Shown: positions 10,455-22,400 of the stretch, in pieces
Position numbering within the stretch: the stretch's first letter is position 1
Layout: each line of letters opens with the position of its first letter
Assembly (NCBI RefSeq): GCF_001653235.2
Contig: NC_035790.1
Location: 4,588,001-4,652,000, forward strand
Reading direction: 5' to 3'
DNA: 64,000 bases
From: Pochonia chlamydosporia 170
Taxonomy: Eukaryota; Ascomycota; Sordariomycetes; Hypocreales; Clavicipitaceae
The notes under the pieces: generated by a model
Databases searched by the model: none
What the model saw: only the letters and a program-made list of their open reading frames with translations
What the model was told of the DNA's origin: nothing
Position numbers and translations under genes: made by a program

Positions 10455-12520
10455 TTAGAACCCAACTGCCGCTTCTGCTAGGACACCAAGCAAACTTGCC
10501 GCGGCGCCACCAATGCTCACGGCACCGATTGTTTCACCCCAGGTTTTCCTCCTCATATGCCTCTCATCCCTGCGGTCCCTCCGGCGACCTTGCTCATTGC
10601 GATTTGGGTATCTGTGACGGTCATCATCTCCCCGCCTGTCATCTCGTCTGCCATTGTCGCGGTAGTCACGGTTTCTCCGGGAGCCATTTTCTCTTCTTCT
10701 GTCGTAATCATCATCATATGATCTCGAGGCCTTGATATCTACTTCATGGGGTTCGGGGTCGAATCGTACATGGTTCTCGTTCTTGTTTTTCAGGATTGGC
10801 TTCGGCTTCACGGTACTCGATGGGGACGTCTTATCCTTGTTGGGTGGGCTGACAATGTAAGGGTAGCTTTTGGTGCCTCGTACAGACGTCTTATCATCAT
10901 CATAGTCGGTGACGTCGCTCTCATCCCACAAAACACTCTCGTCGTCATTATCATCACGGCTGCTCTTTGAGTCGGCCCGGTCCCGCGGATTGTAGGCATC
11001 TTGAGAACCCTTTGGCGGATACCTTCCTGATCGAGCAGCACGACAGTCTGCGCTCTGTCTGGCATAGTCCGCAATTTGTTCTCGTGAGAGTCTCCCAAGG
11101 ATGGCCACGTACTCTGGTCTTGCTTCGTAACGCACACCGGCGCGTTGTAGCACTTCCGGACTTACAAGAGACCTCCTGATTCTTGTCCAAGTTGCGTCCA
11201 TGGGAATATCTTTGCCATATCTATCAGGTGCCAAGCGGGTCATGGTCCTCGGGCTTAATGCAAACATGTTTGGTTGCGCTCCAGGGGCCGGTGGATATCC
11301 CGGCTGCAAGTAACCGACATTTGGAGATCCGCCTGCAGAGTGCGGGAGGTTGGCTTGTCCGGCTGCCATATGAGGCGGTGGCCAGCTTCCCGACATACCA
11401 GACGGTAGCAAGCCTGGACTACTTCTCATGGTTGGGGCTCCAAGATGCGAGGTGGAAGGCTGCAACTGCATCCCTGCCATGCCTGCATTGATGCTGTCCA
11501 TGGCTATCAAATCTTTGGTTGAGATAAGGGCAAGAGAGTCATTTGTATCTCCCGACCCGTCATCAGAAGAAAATGAGCGGTTCTCATTGCCGTATGCGCT
11601 GGCAATGGGTGCGTGATCGGGCATGCGCCGCTCCTGTTTGATGCTAGGAAAACACTTCTCATTGTCAACATACGATGGGTATAGCTCTTTTGGGGAGAGA
11701 GGCTCCTTGGGTGGGAGAGGCGGCGGTGTGCTCATGGCTTCGTGCTCAAGCAACCCCCTTACTGTAGGTGGAGGTCCCCCAGTAGCAGGTGACATGGACT
11801 GAAGCTCGCGAATGTAAGCCCGGAGGACATCCTGCGATTTCATCATGGATTAGCAACACGCCAAGGGGCAACATGAGAGGGTAATTCACTGGGCACCGGG
11901 CTAAAACTAACCTTATGTTGACGTAGAACTTGAGGGGAGAATCCCTCCATCTCAAGTTCCGACTTAAACTCTTGCCACATTCGATCCTCATCATCGACGA
12001 TGCCACCGCTTGTATCCCAACGACGGAACAATCTCGCAGCGATGTTGTCCACCTTGTCCTTAATCCCTTCCAAATTCGACTCATTCCCGTGAGTAACGAC
12101 CTCGGGCGCATTATTCGCTGGATTGTGAAGTTGCACCGTATCAAGGAACATGTCCACACTAGTCGTCTCACTGGCAAGGCGAGAGCGCACTGTAGCGATT
12201 CGATCCGTCAAGCCATCTGATTCCCGGCCGCCAGCAGCATCGAACTTTTCTAGAACTGTCTCGAGCTGCTTGAGAGCAAAGTCGCAGTCCTCGACGATGG
12301 GTCGGACCTGGCGAGCATACACAGAGGCATCAGCACTTCTCAGCAAGGAGTCGGGATCAGCAGCTTCCACCCGCAGATGTCGTAAGGCAAGGTGAAGTCT
12401 GCGGACAGTGGCAGAGACTTCAGTGAAAAGTGGTGATGAGCAGGTCTTGACTCGGACAAAGAGAGTTTTGGCAAAGGCATCGACTGCATCGATGTGCTCA
12501 AGCGCTGTGCCGCCGCTCAT
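10455..12520 (-). CDS. DUF8035-like fungal protein with helical N-terminus and RD-rich tail
   Basis: Two exons: 12520-11912 and 11831-10455, 661 residues, intron GTTAGT/CAG. Residues 1-200 form a helical region (VRRLHLALRHLRVEA, then DCDFALKQLETVLEKF) like the N-terminal helical bundles found on fungal signalling proteins. The middle is Pro/Ser-rich and disordered. Residues about 405-468 form a compact domain (MDATWTRIRRSLVSPEVL, then EYVAILGRLSREQIADYA) that I associate with DUF8035. An Arg/Asp-rich stretch follows. The last 30 residues are a Gly/Ala-rich hydrophobic segment (GAVSIGGAAASLLGVLAEAA), possibly membrane-inserting. The start at 12520 is the ATG that opens the conserved-looking helix; in-frame sequence upstream has no better start. 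Function unknown. Confidence 0.75.
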
Positions 12521-13307
12521 GGCTGGGTGCCTGGAGGACAGGTTCGTGTAAGTGGTTGCTGAATGTTCCCCCAGAGCCGATGCGATTTGATCACCGTCTG
12601 GGGCAGAAATGGAAAGGAAATATCGAAAGTTCAGAGAGGGTGGAAATTTGGTTCCTCGGCAAAGACTGCTTTCTCCCAATAACAATACCACTCGTCCTTG
12701 GATAAGTATACGTAAGAGCTAATCCGAGTCCTCGTGATGACCGTGTGGGTACGTCACAGTGGTTTGTAATGGATGTGGTCTTTGCGACTCGTTGGTCGAA
12801 GTATCAGCCGATGCGAAACGTATCGATGTGGCCAGTGTAGTAGTTTGTCCGACAGAGATCCGAAATTGGTGAGGATGGTTTAAAGATAATTTTAAACTCG
12901 CAACGAAAGATGTGGCAGAGAAAGGGAGAAATAGCACATGCTGGGAAGGGATTTGTGGCCTCATTGGAAAGCCTGTGTCTCTGCCCAGCTCCCACAACAC
13001 TCAAAACAGGTACCTGATGGGATGGCCACAGGAACCGGAGAACGGTAACGGGGGGCATGAGCGAATGCTGCGTGATGGATGCGAGACAAGGCTGCCACCC
13101 ACACCTTTTTGCAACCATTGACCATTCTCTTTGCCAATGTCAGTCATGCCCTCCATCCTCCACATCTTCCTGCGCCGCTCCCTCAGAGCTACTGTAATAG
13201 CGTCAACATGGTGTGTCTCACGGCGGCGATGGCTCAACCACGGTGCAGCAACCAAGCATGCACATCTTCCAGAGATCCCCAACACCAGCCGCCCTCTCAC
13301 AGCAGAC

Positions 13308-13616
13308 ATGACTGCCACAGATGCCGCCACCCTTGTCACCCCTGTAGTGAACGGTTCTGGGGCTGGTTGTTCTGGAGAGACCCGCTCAGAAACAAAAGGC
13401 TTGGCTCTCGAAGACCATCCGAACTGTGATGGGCTGGCCTGGTGACGTCGACCACAATCTAGATGGCACCGAGGGGATATCATCGTCATTGGCTCATTTC
13501 ACAGCGCAGGGCTGATCAACCAGCGCCAGTGCTGCACGTGTCATAATCCTGTTGTGCTCGGTCTTGGAGGGTCTTGTGGTTCTGACAATCCCCCATGGTT
13601 CCACTGGCGCGGATGA
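13308..13616 (+). CDS. Candidate small Cys-containing protein, speculative
   Basis: A possible two-exon gene: 13308-13441 and 13505-13616, intron GTGACG/CACAG of 63 bases, phase-consistent, 81 residues. The predicted protein has no signal peptide; its C-terminal half carries clustered cysteines (QCCTCHNPVVLGLGGSCG) and a Trp/Pro-rich end. No family recognised. Overlapping ORFs on the opposite strand (13001-13489 and 13541-13723, both with ATG starts) look equally protein-like, so at most one strand is likely coding. Kept only as a pointer. Confidence 0.12.
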
Positions 13617-13967
13617 CTTTGTTCTGAGTTTGCTTCTTCATTTTGTTGCTCAGTACTGGCTAGTGTCGGTTTCAGCACCGGGGACATGGCTTGAATCTGA
13701 GGCTTACCGGACATTCGGTTCATGATGCTATGGGCGACAGATCGCAGTCGACATGTCGCGCGTTTTGCCGACGAGGTGAGACGAGTTGGAGCTGAACATG
13801 AAGCCAGCTGCGGCCAGTTTGGTCAACCCACTTTCACATCAACAGCCAAAGACCAAGAATTGCCAGTAGAGGCAGGAGCGACCGAGGAAACACAACAGAA
13901 CCAGACGTCATGCCTGCCTCACAAGTACCTTGGTACCTAAACGGCCGCCCACCCCACTTCCCGCCTT

Positions 13968-13977
13968 GTACTCCGTA
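13968..13977. repeat. GTACTCCGTA motif copy
   Basis: Reverse complement of TACGGAGTAC, which also occurs at 7381, 7709 and 46395 (reverse) in intergenic DNA. Confidence 0.6.
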
Positions 13978-16047
13978 GTTCAGTCCACACCCGAAAAGAC
14001 AATGCGCGCCAGGCCCGACCCAAAGCACTTGCCCTCTGGATATGTGCTCAGGGTCCTTCCGTACGAGCCAACATACTTTTGGCAGGAACTAGATCTCTTT
14101 TTCGTTTGCCTCTCGTCAATCTTCTGAAAATTTTGTCCACCGAGATGCTGCAACAATGGGTCTTTCGTGTTCGACCTTGCCATCGTCCTCGTACTCGGTC
14201 CAAGCGCTGACCGGTGTTACTATCAAATTGCATGGCTGACCCTTTTCGCATCTAGTCATTTGGGGCTGTGCGGCACCATCGGGCTCGGCCGCCGCCCATA
14301 AATCAGCCACTTTCAACTATGACGGCCCATTTGTCCAGGCCCACGCAGACCTAGATGTTTCTTTTTCCCTTCAGCTAAGCTCGAGACAGATCCATTGCTG
14401 TCATGTATCCATTGATGAGTCGTTCATTTGCCCATACAGGTCTGTGCCTCCTGTTGATGCATCAGGGCCTGGCTAGCTGCATGTTACCTTGAGCATCTTC
14501 CCTCTTTTATTCTTTTCTGGTCGCCGGTGCGAATACATCCAGAACTTGCATTTGCGCCACCTTGGAATTCACTGTGGCTTCAAGTGTCTGGTGTGTTGCA
14601 GTCGGTTTTCCAGACCTTTGGCCCGAGACGCCTCTCCTCGGCCTTGAACTAACAAATATTGAACTTTAGATCTATTGCTTCGGTAGCTGGCGACCATCAT
14701 TCAGGCGGGCACCCTATCCGACGAGGCTTAGTTATCGTCAAGTCTTCCACAACCTCTGCCAGCGCCACAATGCCCGTCTGACTGGTTCACTTCCGCAGAG
14801 CCGCACAACTCAGTCATCCTTTGTTCCCCCATACCCCTGCAGTCCGTCCATGCCATCTGCGGAGTACTGCAGACTGCAAAATTTGGTTGGATGGCGGTTT
14901 AGGCAGCCAGAAATGGTGGTGAGCAACCTGAAGCTGCACCCACTTCTCTTGTTTAGCCACCTTGAAGTTGCAAAGCTGCACCGCAGCCCAAGGCTCTCAG
15001 CAAGCCAGACTTTGCTCTCCGCGCCCGGTTTCGAAGTTCCTTAACTCCGTAGTGACAGAGCCTGTGAAGTGAGACACATGCTTCGAGAATCCGAACGGCC
15101 TTCCAGTCTTTCTTCCTTAGCTGCTGCGCCTCTCTGCGAGCCATGAACCACGGGATCGGATCCCATAGCCGGCCAAAGCTAGTGAAATGTCGCACCTACG
15201 GCACGGTGATAATAATTGGTTGGCAATATCCAAACAAACCACGATTTGAGTGTCCTCAGCAGTCACCGTTGAACACCAGATGAAGACTATGAAATGATGC
15301 TGTGTGGAAGTGATCGATAGTAACACGCAGAGCACAGACTCTGCGGAACACAGCTTGTGACAAGGCGTTCGATAACCGCCGACTCTCGAGAATGCAAGCA
15401 CAGGACAAAGGACGTCACCCCGCCATCATTTTCTTGACTAGCCCGCAGATCAGCCTCTAAGTGGCATCGCATATGTGACTCTGTTCGCCTCACTTAACCA
15501 TTCAGGCCGAGGTTGGAGTTTCGCCGTCGTAACCAGTATGACAAACTCTCATCGTCCCCGGATGAAACGGGCTACTGGCAAAGACGTTTAGCACACCAAG
15601 CTTCGTGGTTCATCATATCACAAGTCAAGGTACAGGATCTTTTCTTTCTCAGTCATAGTAGCCAGGCCGGGAATACATCTTGGCATTCGCGATGTAGTCG
15701 CGTAGTCGGACTCAGATATATGTAGCTTGGTATATGAATGTACAAAACTAAACCAATGCAAAACACCCTGAACGCCTCCTTGGGCATATTCAACCCAAGA
15801 TGTATGCAACTGACCTCCCCGTACCATCATTTATTCTTTCCGATTGCATCAGCCGTCAGCTTGACGCGCTCCGCATCCTTGCCTCGAACACCATTGCTCG
15901 ACAATGGGACTGATTCCTGCAGTATTCTCAGCCGCACTGGATAACACGGTGAATAATACAATTGCCTTCCTTGATTTAGTTGCGACCAGGAGACGCTATC
16001 ATGTATATCCACCCTTGGCGTTTGTTTCAAAAACTCTCTCATGCGGC

Positions 16048-18835
16048 TCAAATAGCCAGCTTCTCAAGCGAATATGCCTCCACCTTTTGACTGATCAAAT
16101 GTCCGGTTTCTCGCGAGCTGCGATGGACAACCTCTCCGCCAGACACCACCTTCTCCTTCGTAGGTATCAACTTAGTCTTCAAACCGAGCGGCAGAAGTCG
16201 AGAATCCTTGCCGTCCAGTTGTAAAGAAATGGGTTTATTCACATTCCAGGCCTGACGAGCTGCCCAGCTCTTTTCTGCTGTGAACCCGTACCGTACAGCC
16301 TCGCCAACGAGGCCATTGAGTAATACAGATTCCTCCACTCCTTCCAGGGCTGCAGAAACCTCAAGCTTAAGGGCGGTCAAAAAGTCGCCGGATTCGGATT
16401 TGTCTGCCCACGACATAGCGTCGTTGAACAGCCATCCTCCAGCACCAACTGCATCCAGGCATCGCCCAAGAAGGTCAGCGATGAGAGCAATGACGCCATC
16501 TGGCGGAGGATCGTTGCCATCAGTATCAAAATTCGTGGGATCAATGTACAAAGTTGTCCATGCCCCACGGACCAGCTCGACTCTCAGTAAATGGATGAAG
16601 GCGAGCAACTCCTCGGTTGGAATCGTAGCACGAAGCGCCTTGACAGTTGCAATGGCAGGGATACACCATAGCTTTGTGAATGCCAGAGTCAGCCCACGGG
16701 ACCGGCTGCTTGATTCATCTCCCAAATAATGCTCAGTAATGGCAATCTCTCGCTCAAGATCATCAAGGTCCATTTCCTCGGCGTCTCCTCCACCTTGAGC
16801 ACCATTTGTCAATAATTTCAACTGATTTAGCTTGTTAGCATCTGGCAGCAAGTCCATGCTCAGCATCAAGCTTCTAATTGCGAGCAAAATCTCTACTTCG
16901 CCCAACTTGGTCGATTGTAAGTAGTTAAGCAACAAAGTCATGGACGGGTCTGCATCAGTGAGGCTAAGGATCAAGTCGGTCGCAATGTCTTTGACCTCCA
17001 AAACATCCACAGTGAGCTCATCCCGGAAAGCCGACATGAGATTGGACACCGTCAAGTGACCTGCTACAACGAGATAGGTTGTAACATTGCTATCTGGGAG
17101 AGCCAGTTGTAGTTTTGGCTTTTGCTCGTCAGACGCGGCCATATCCACAGAAAAAACTTGGCTTATAGCATATATCACCCATCGTCGGTCAACCGGGGGG
17201 TATGATCCAGTGTCTGTTTGCCATTTCCACTCAGGTATTTCTTGAGCCACATCGGCGGTCACCTCTCCATTTGATGTGGTGGAATCGCTCTGGATCTTCA
17301 AGCCGAACTTGCTGCGGAGGAGGTCTTCCCATCTTTCCAGGTCATTATTAGCGAGCAATTGGTCTGCCATTGTGATATCATTGTGAAATGACGCCATGTA
17401 TTCTTCCGTCATACTTCCAGGGACAAGACGTGAGAATTCCGAAGACGAAGGGTCGCCTTTCAATCGCTTTGCTCGCATTGAGAAAGATGCGCCTTTGCCG
17501 ATCGAGTCGATCAATAATCCCTCCTTGCGTCGCTTCCCGTGATGCTGGGGAGGTTCCACATGAATGGACACAAGCACATTATCAACCAAGCCAACCACTA
17601 GGTCTTGGCTGCGAAAATGAGTGATCAATTGGCAAGATCTACCTTGTGGTCCTTCTGCAGGTAGCTCAGACAAATCCAAGTCGGCCCTGCCATGAACCGA
17701 GCGGAAATGATGGTTGTACAATATCATTGAATCTGAGGATGCGGATAGAAGGAATGGTCTAGAGAGTCGAGCAAACGACTGCGCGCCGGTCATTTGAATA
17801 GAAGACTTCTGTTTTGGAACAGCGCCAGTGATGTCATATACACTTAGCGATCCGCTTGATAGAACGGTGAGGAGACCTGAATGTATGTCAACCTCGAAGG
17901 TTGGTGTTTCGTCTTGGGAGAAGGACTCCGCTGGAAGAGGGCTGATATCCAGAGGAATGAGTTTCTGCAAATCGGATGAAGGAGCAGATCCGGCCTGCAT
18001 AGCAGCTAAAACCAAAAGATGGCGGGTTGACTGTCCTTGAGCAATGGTTTTGACAGCCACGAAGACGAGCGATGGGTCGGCGTCGAGGGCCCGGGGTAGA
18101 GCGCTGAATATCTCGAGCCTGCTTTTGAACACTCCTTCTCGGAAGTCCGTCACACTTCCGGACGAAACATATTCCACCTGCAAACTCTCAATAGTTCCGG
18201 CAAGGGCATCTTGGACGGCCGTCTTGGATGGAGCCGACCATTGGAGCCGAAGATCTTCGCCTGACAAATAAGAGACTTGCCCGTCTTCACAGATAGCTAC
18301 AATATCGCCAGCTGTGTCTCCTGACGAGAGAGTTGAGGAAGATCCAGTAATATGCCGAACTGGAGATGCTCGCAAAGTCTGAGAAGTTGTTGTCGAAGTA
18401 GTCTTGCCATCTGGATGCACGACATCCCTGAAAAGTGTAATTTTGTACGCCTTGGCATCTCTTGTGGCAATATACGTATAGCGATAAACATCGTTGCTAC
18501 CTGACCGTCGTAGTCTGATCGAGTACGGAGCGCAAGTAAAGGATTCTTGCGGTGGGATAGGATACGACGTGATTAGTCGGGATGCAGGAACCTATCCCAA
18601 TTGTCAGTTTCGCCTGCAGCTATAAATATTTTTGAAAGATTTAGGGCGCACATACATCGTATATACTAGCCGTCTCTCCATCAACGCCAACGGCTAACTC
18701 CATGCGCTTCTTCTTCTTCTGGCCATTTCGAAGACCGTAGACTTCTCGAGCAACAATACGTCCATCAGTGTGGTCCAACGGACGGGGTAACGCCGCCAGC
18801 ACATATGGACGATGAATTTTATATTCGGATGCCAT
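16048..18835 (-). CDS. UTP8-like nucleolar protein (U3 snoRNP / rRNA processing)
   Basis: Two exons: 18835-18656 and 18591-16048, 907 residues, intron GTATGT/TAG. The N-terminus (MASEYKIHRPYVLAALPRP, then GVDGETASIYDVPASRLITS) begins a beta-propeller-like region with repeated short strands through about residue 400; the C-terminal half is helical. This architecture and the opening match filamentous-fungal proteins I recall as Utp8-type. Yeast Utp8 is a t-UTP subunit of the small-subunit processome, needed for rDNA transcription and 18S rRNA maturation, and is also linked to tRNA export. The assignment is by resemblance only. A basic KKKKR patch near residue 37 could serve nuclear import. It is divergent from ELG1 with 595 bases between the starts. 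Confidence 0.6.
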
Positions 18836-19430
18836 TGTCAAACTTGGCTCCCACTTGACAGTAGAGCTTTGTTTTTCCAATGGTCAAAAGGTATCCGGTG
18901 GCAGGTCTAGACGACACTGATGCTGCAATCCATATCAATGGTGAACCAAGCAAAAAAAAAATTATTGGGAGCGGCCCGATGCAAAAATCCGGTAGTGGGG
19001 CTTGATAGGCTGAGAATGGTCAACTGGTGTGAGTGGTGGGGTCACACTGCGGCAAGTCCCACTGAGAAGACAGAAGGTAATGGAGGTACGTACCTATTAA
19101 AGTGGCCAAGGGCGCGTCTCCTCCAGAACGCGTGCCAGGAAAGTGAGAGTCGCGGGTCCACAGCTCTCACACCAGACATCCATCGCAACGACAGATCAGA
19201 TCCATCTCAGATCCAACATATTTCATTGTATACTCATATACTCAATTTGGGCCCTGAAATTGGTCATTATGTCCTGGTGATGGACAGTTTACTTGACAAC
19301 ATAGCTTGAGTTTCTTGCGATGGGTTGGAGCAGGTAGACAGGCTCGAGCTGTTGACACGAAAACCTACCTCTCCCAACAACCAAGGCCGTCGTTCCCTAA
19401 TTACCTCCGAAACGAGAAACCACACATCAA
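18836..19430. other. Bidirectional promoter region, UTP8-like / ELG1
   Basis: 595 bases separate the divergent starts. An MCB-type hexamer lies at 19128-19133. There are A-tracts near 18955. No gene is seen. Confidence 0.55.
19128..19133. promoter_or_regulatory. MCB-like element ACGCGT
   Basis: Palindromic ACGCGT, the core recognised by MBF/Mbp1-type G1/S factors, 298 bases upstream of the ELG1 ATG. About 16 copies would be expected by chance in 64 kb at even base composition, so the support is mainly contextual. Confidence 0.3.
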
Positions 19431-22400
19431 ATGGGACCTGTTCTGGTTTCAAACATGAGCCAAAGTGGCATTGGCGAGCCATCGTCCCAAAAACTTCACC
19501 CCTTCTTCGCCAAAGGGACCTCCTGCGACCCGAGTTCGGCGGTTCCGACATCTAACTTTGTGAACGACTCACGGTTTGACGAACATAATACTCCTAACTC
19601 GACACTTGAAGCAGGACACGATGCTCCCCCCGCGAAAAGACATAAATCAGAGCATCAGGAATCCCACTATGACCCCGGGATAGGCAGCCTAAAAAACAGC
19701 ACAGCAACTGGCACATCCGAAGCTTCCCCAGCCTGTCCTCTTCCCGCTGTTTCCGACCAACCTTTGCCGACTTCGCAGCAAGTGAATGCCAATTCAGTAC
19801 CAAATCAACAGGGACTGCAATCTGGCCCCCACAATGTTGCGAATGCCGTGGGTCCTGACACCGCGCAGGCAGCTTCACTACCGAGCTGCATTCAGCATTC
19901 TGAACAACATGAACAACGTGAGGGAAAGAAGGTCCTCAAGCTGAATTCTAAGACCGGGACTCTAGGCTCTCCGCCAAAGCCAAAGCAAAAGCCTAAGAAA
20001 AACTCCCGCATAGTCTGCATCAAATATGGCCACAACGAGAAATCCAGGAGTGAAATTGGACTCAAGATTGCTCAGATTCTGGATGGCTCCCTACAACTCC
20101 CAAGAACACCCACGAAACCGCGATCAAACAAGAGGTCAACCAGAAATAGTGATAATCCAGCCAAACCCTCGTCTTCTATGAAGGTTACTCACCCCTTCTT
20201 CTCGGGGAAACCCAAAGCACGTTCGTCAACGCCTGCTCAACCAACAGAATCCGTCACAAAATCACCGTCAAAGAGGAATTCTGTATTTATGTCCACGCCC
20301 GTCTCTCCGAGGAAGCCGAGAAACCCTTTCTCACCGGCAAATACTACAAGGATGCCCCAGTTCGGGATTAAGTCTGGGGGTACCAAAGTGCCTGGGGCCA
20401 AATATCCAATGTGGCCAACAAAAGGCATGTCACATATTCGAGGAAATGACGTCTATCCAATTACCGCTGAAGAAAATGGAGTTGAAACCGGAGGTTCCAA
20501 AAAATCGAAAGGTCAAGTCACATTAATCAGCCCAGGTGAATCAGTGCTAGTAGTTGTTGCAGACCGAATCGACATTGAAAGGGTTCGCTGTAACTTGCCG
20601 CAAGATGCCGACTCTTTCAATCCCGCCCCGGCAGAGCTTCGTATACCGCAGAAACGATGTGAGAGTGGTCCAAAATTGCAACATCGAATACGATCCCAAC
20701 TCACAACTACCTCACATTTGGCATTGGCGGGCGTGGAAGATCTGAGTGTCGATGAATTGGCTGGGCCAGCGCCAAAGTTGGCTCATCCAGCAATTAGCCG
20801 GCACTACCTGTCACTGGGAACACAATTATCAGCATACGATAGGTCGACCTGCGAAAGTTTATCTTGGACACACAAATATGCACCCGCCTCAGCCGCTCAA
20901 GTTCTGCAAAAACACAATGAGGCCCATCACATCAAACAATGGCTAGAAGCGATGAAGGTCCAGTCAGTTGAAACTGGCAGTAGTGACTCGACAGGCGATA
21001 AAGGTAGACATAAAGCCGACGCATTGCCCAAGAAAAAGAGAAAAAAGAACAAGGTGGATGACTTCATTGTCGATACGGACGAGGAAGGAAGCGAATTGGA
21101 AGAGATTACTGGAAGCGACGGCGAAGGCATCGCTCCCACGGAGGGTCTGAAGTCAGTTGTCCGATTTGGCGGTCTTAGGTCCAAAGAACCCGGACGTTTA
21201 AAGAACAGCATTATCATCAGCGGCCCACACGGGTGTGGCAAGACGGCTGCTGTATACGCAATTGCAAAAGAGCTAGATTTTGAGGTCTTTGAGATAAACT
21301 CTGGCACCCGGCGAAGCGGCAAAGATATTCTCGAAAGGGTTGGCGATATGACGCGAAACCACTTGGTTCAACAACACCGAGCTCAGCAACCACCAACAGA
21401 CAGAGAGGCCGACGACGAGAGCAAGGAGTCAAAATCCGGCAAGCAAGGTATGATGACAGCATTCTTCAAGACCAAGGCTGCTCCAGAGAAGAAGGAGAAG
21501 CCAAAACCGTCTTCGGCAGCTCCAGCACCCAAGCCATCTCCCAAGGGGCAGAAACAGTCTCTTATCCTCATTGAAGAGGCCGATGTTTTGTATGAAGAGG
21601 ACAAGCAATTCTGGGCCACGTTGATGGGCATGATGAATCAATCGAGGCGGCCATTCGTTATCACCTGCAATGATGAGAGCCTCATCCCGCTTCAGAGTCT
21701 AAATCTCCATGGGATTTTCCGCTTTTCGCCAGCACCAATGCCTGTGGCTGTAGATCTTTGCCTCGTTATTGCTGCAAATGAAGGCCATAGTCTGCGGAGG
21801 TCCGCTGTTGAGTCTCTGTATCGGGCTCGGTATCATGACTTGCGAGCCACCATTTCGGATCTCAACTTCTGGTGTCAAATCGGAGTAGGCGACCGCAGGG
21901 GAGGATTCGACTGGTTTTACAAGCGGTGGCCTAAAGGTTGCGATATAGACAAACGTGGCGACATAGTTCGAGTCATTAGTGAAGACACGTACCAGAATGG
22001 CATGGGCTGGATCGGCAGGGATGTCATTGTATCAGAGTGCGACAGGTATGACAGAGAAGTCGAGGCTTTACGGCAATGTTGGAATTTTTGGCGAGCGGAC
22101 GTTGGCGATTGGTGTCAGTCAAGCGAGCTATGTAAGGTGACGAAAGCGACATTGGAAGCTCCCGAAGCATACGGCAAGAAAGCGGCTGCACTTGAGGCCC
22201 TTGATCAGTTCTACCAGGCAATGAGCGATGCTGATATTTGTTCGGGTGGCGTCTGTGCAACCTGGATGCGGGAACCGGTTGATGCGTCTCTTCCTGATCT
22301 TCCCACCAAGACGAGAGACGACTTCATAATCGGGCGCAGCTTGTTAGAAGCAGATGGCTATACACAAACCGCCAACCCGAGTAAGACGATTTCAATGGCG

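Larger units (their letters stand above)
12521..16047. other. 3.5-kb intergenic region with weak small-ORF candidates
   Basis: No recognisable gene between the DUF8035-like gene (start 12520) and the UTP8-like gene (stop 16048). Several short ATG-started ORFs on both strands between 13000 and 14000 look protein-like (see the separate candidate at 13308). It contains GTACTCCGTA at 13968-13977. The remainder, 14130-16000, shows nothing I can support. Confidence 0.5.
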
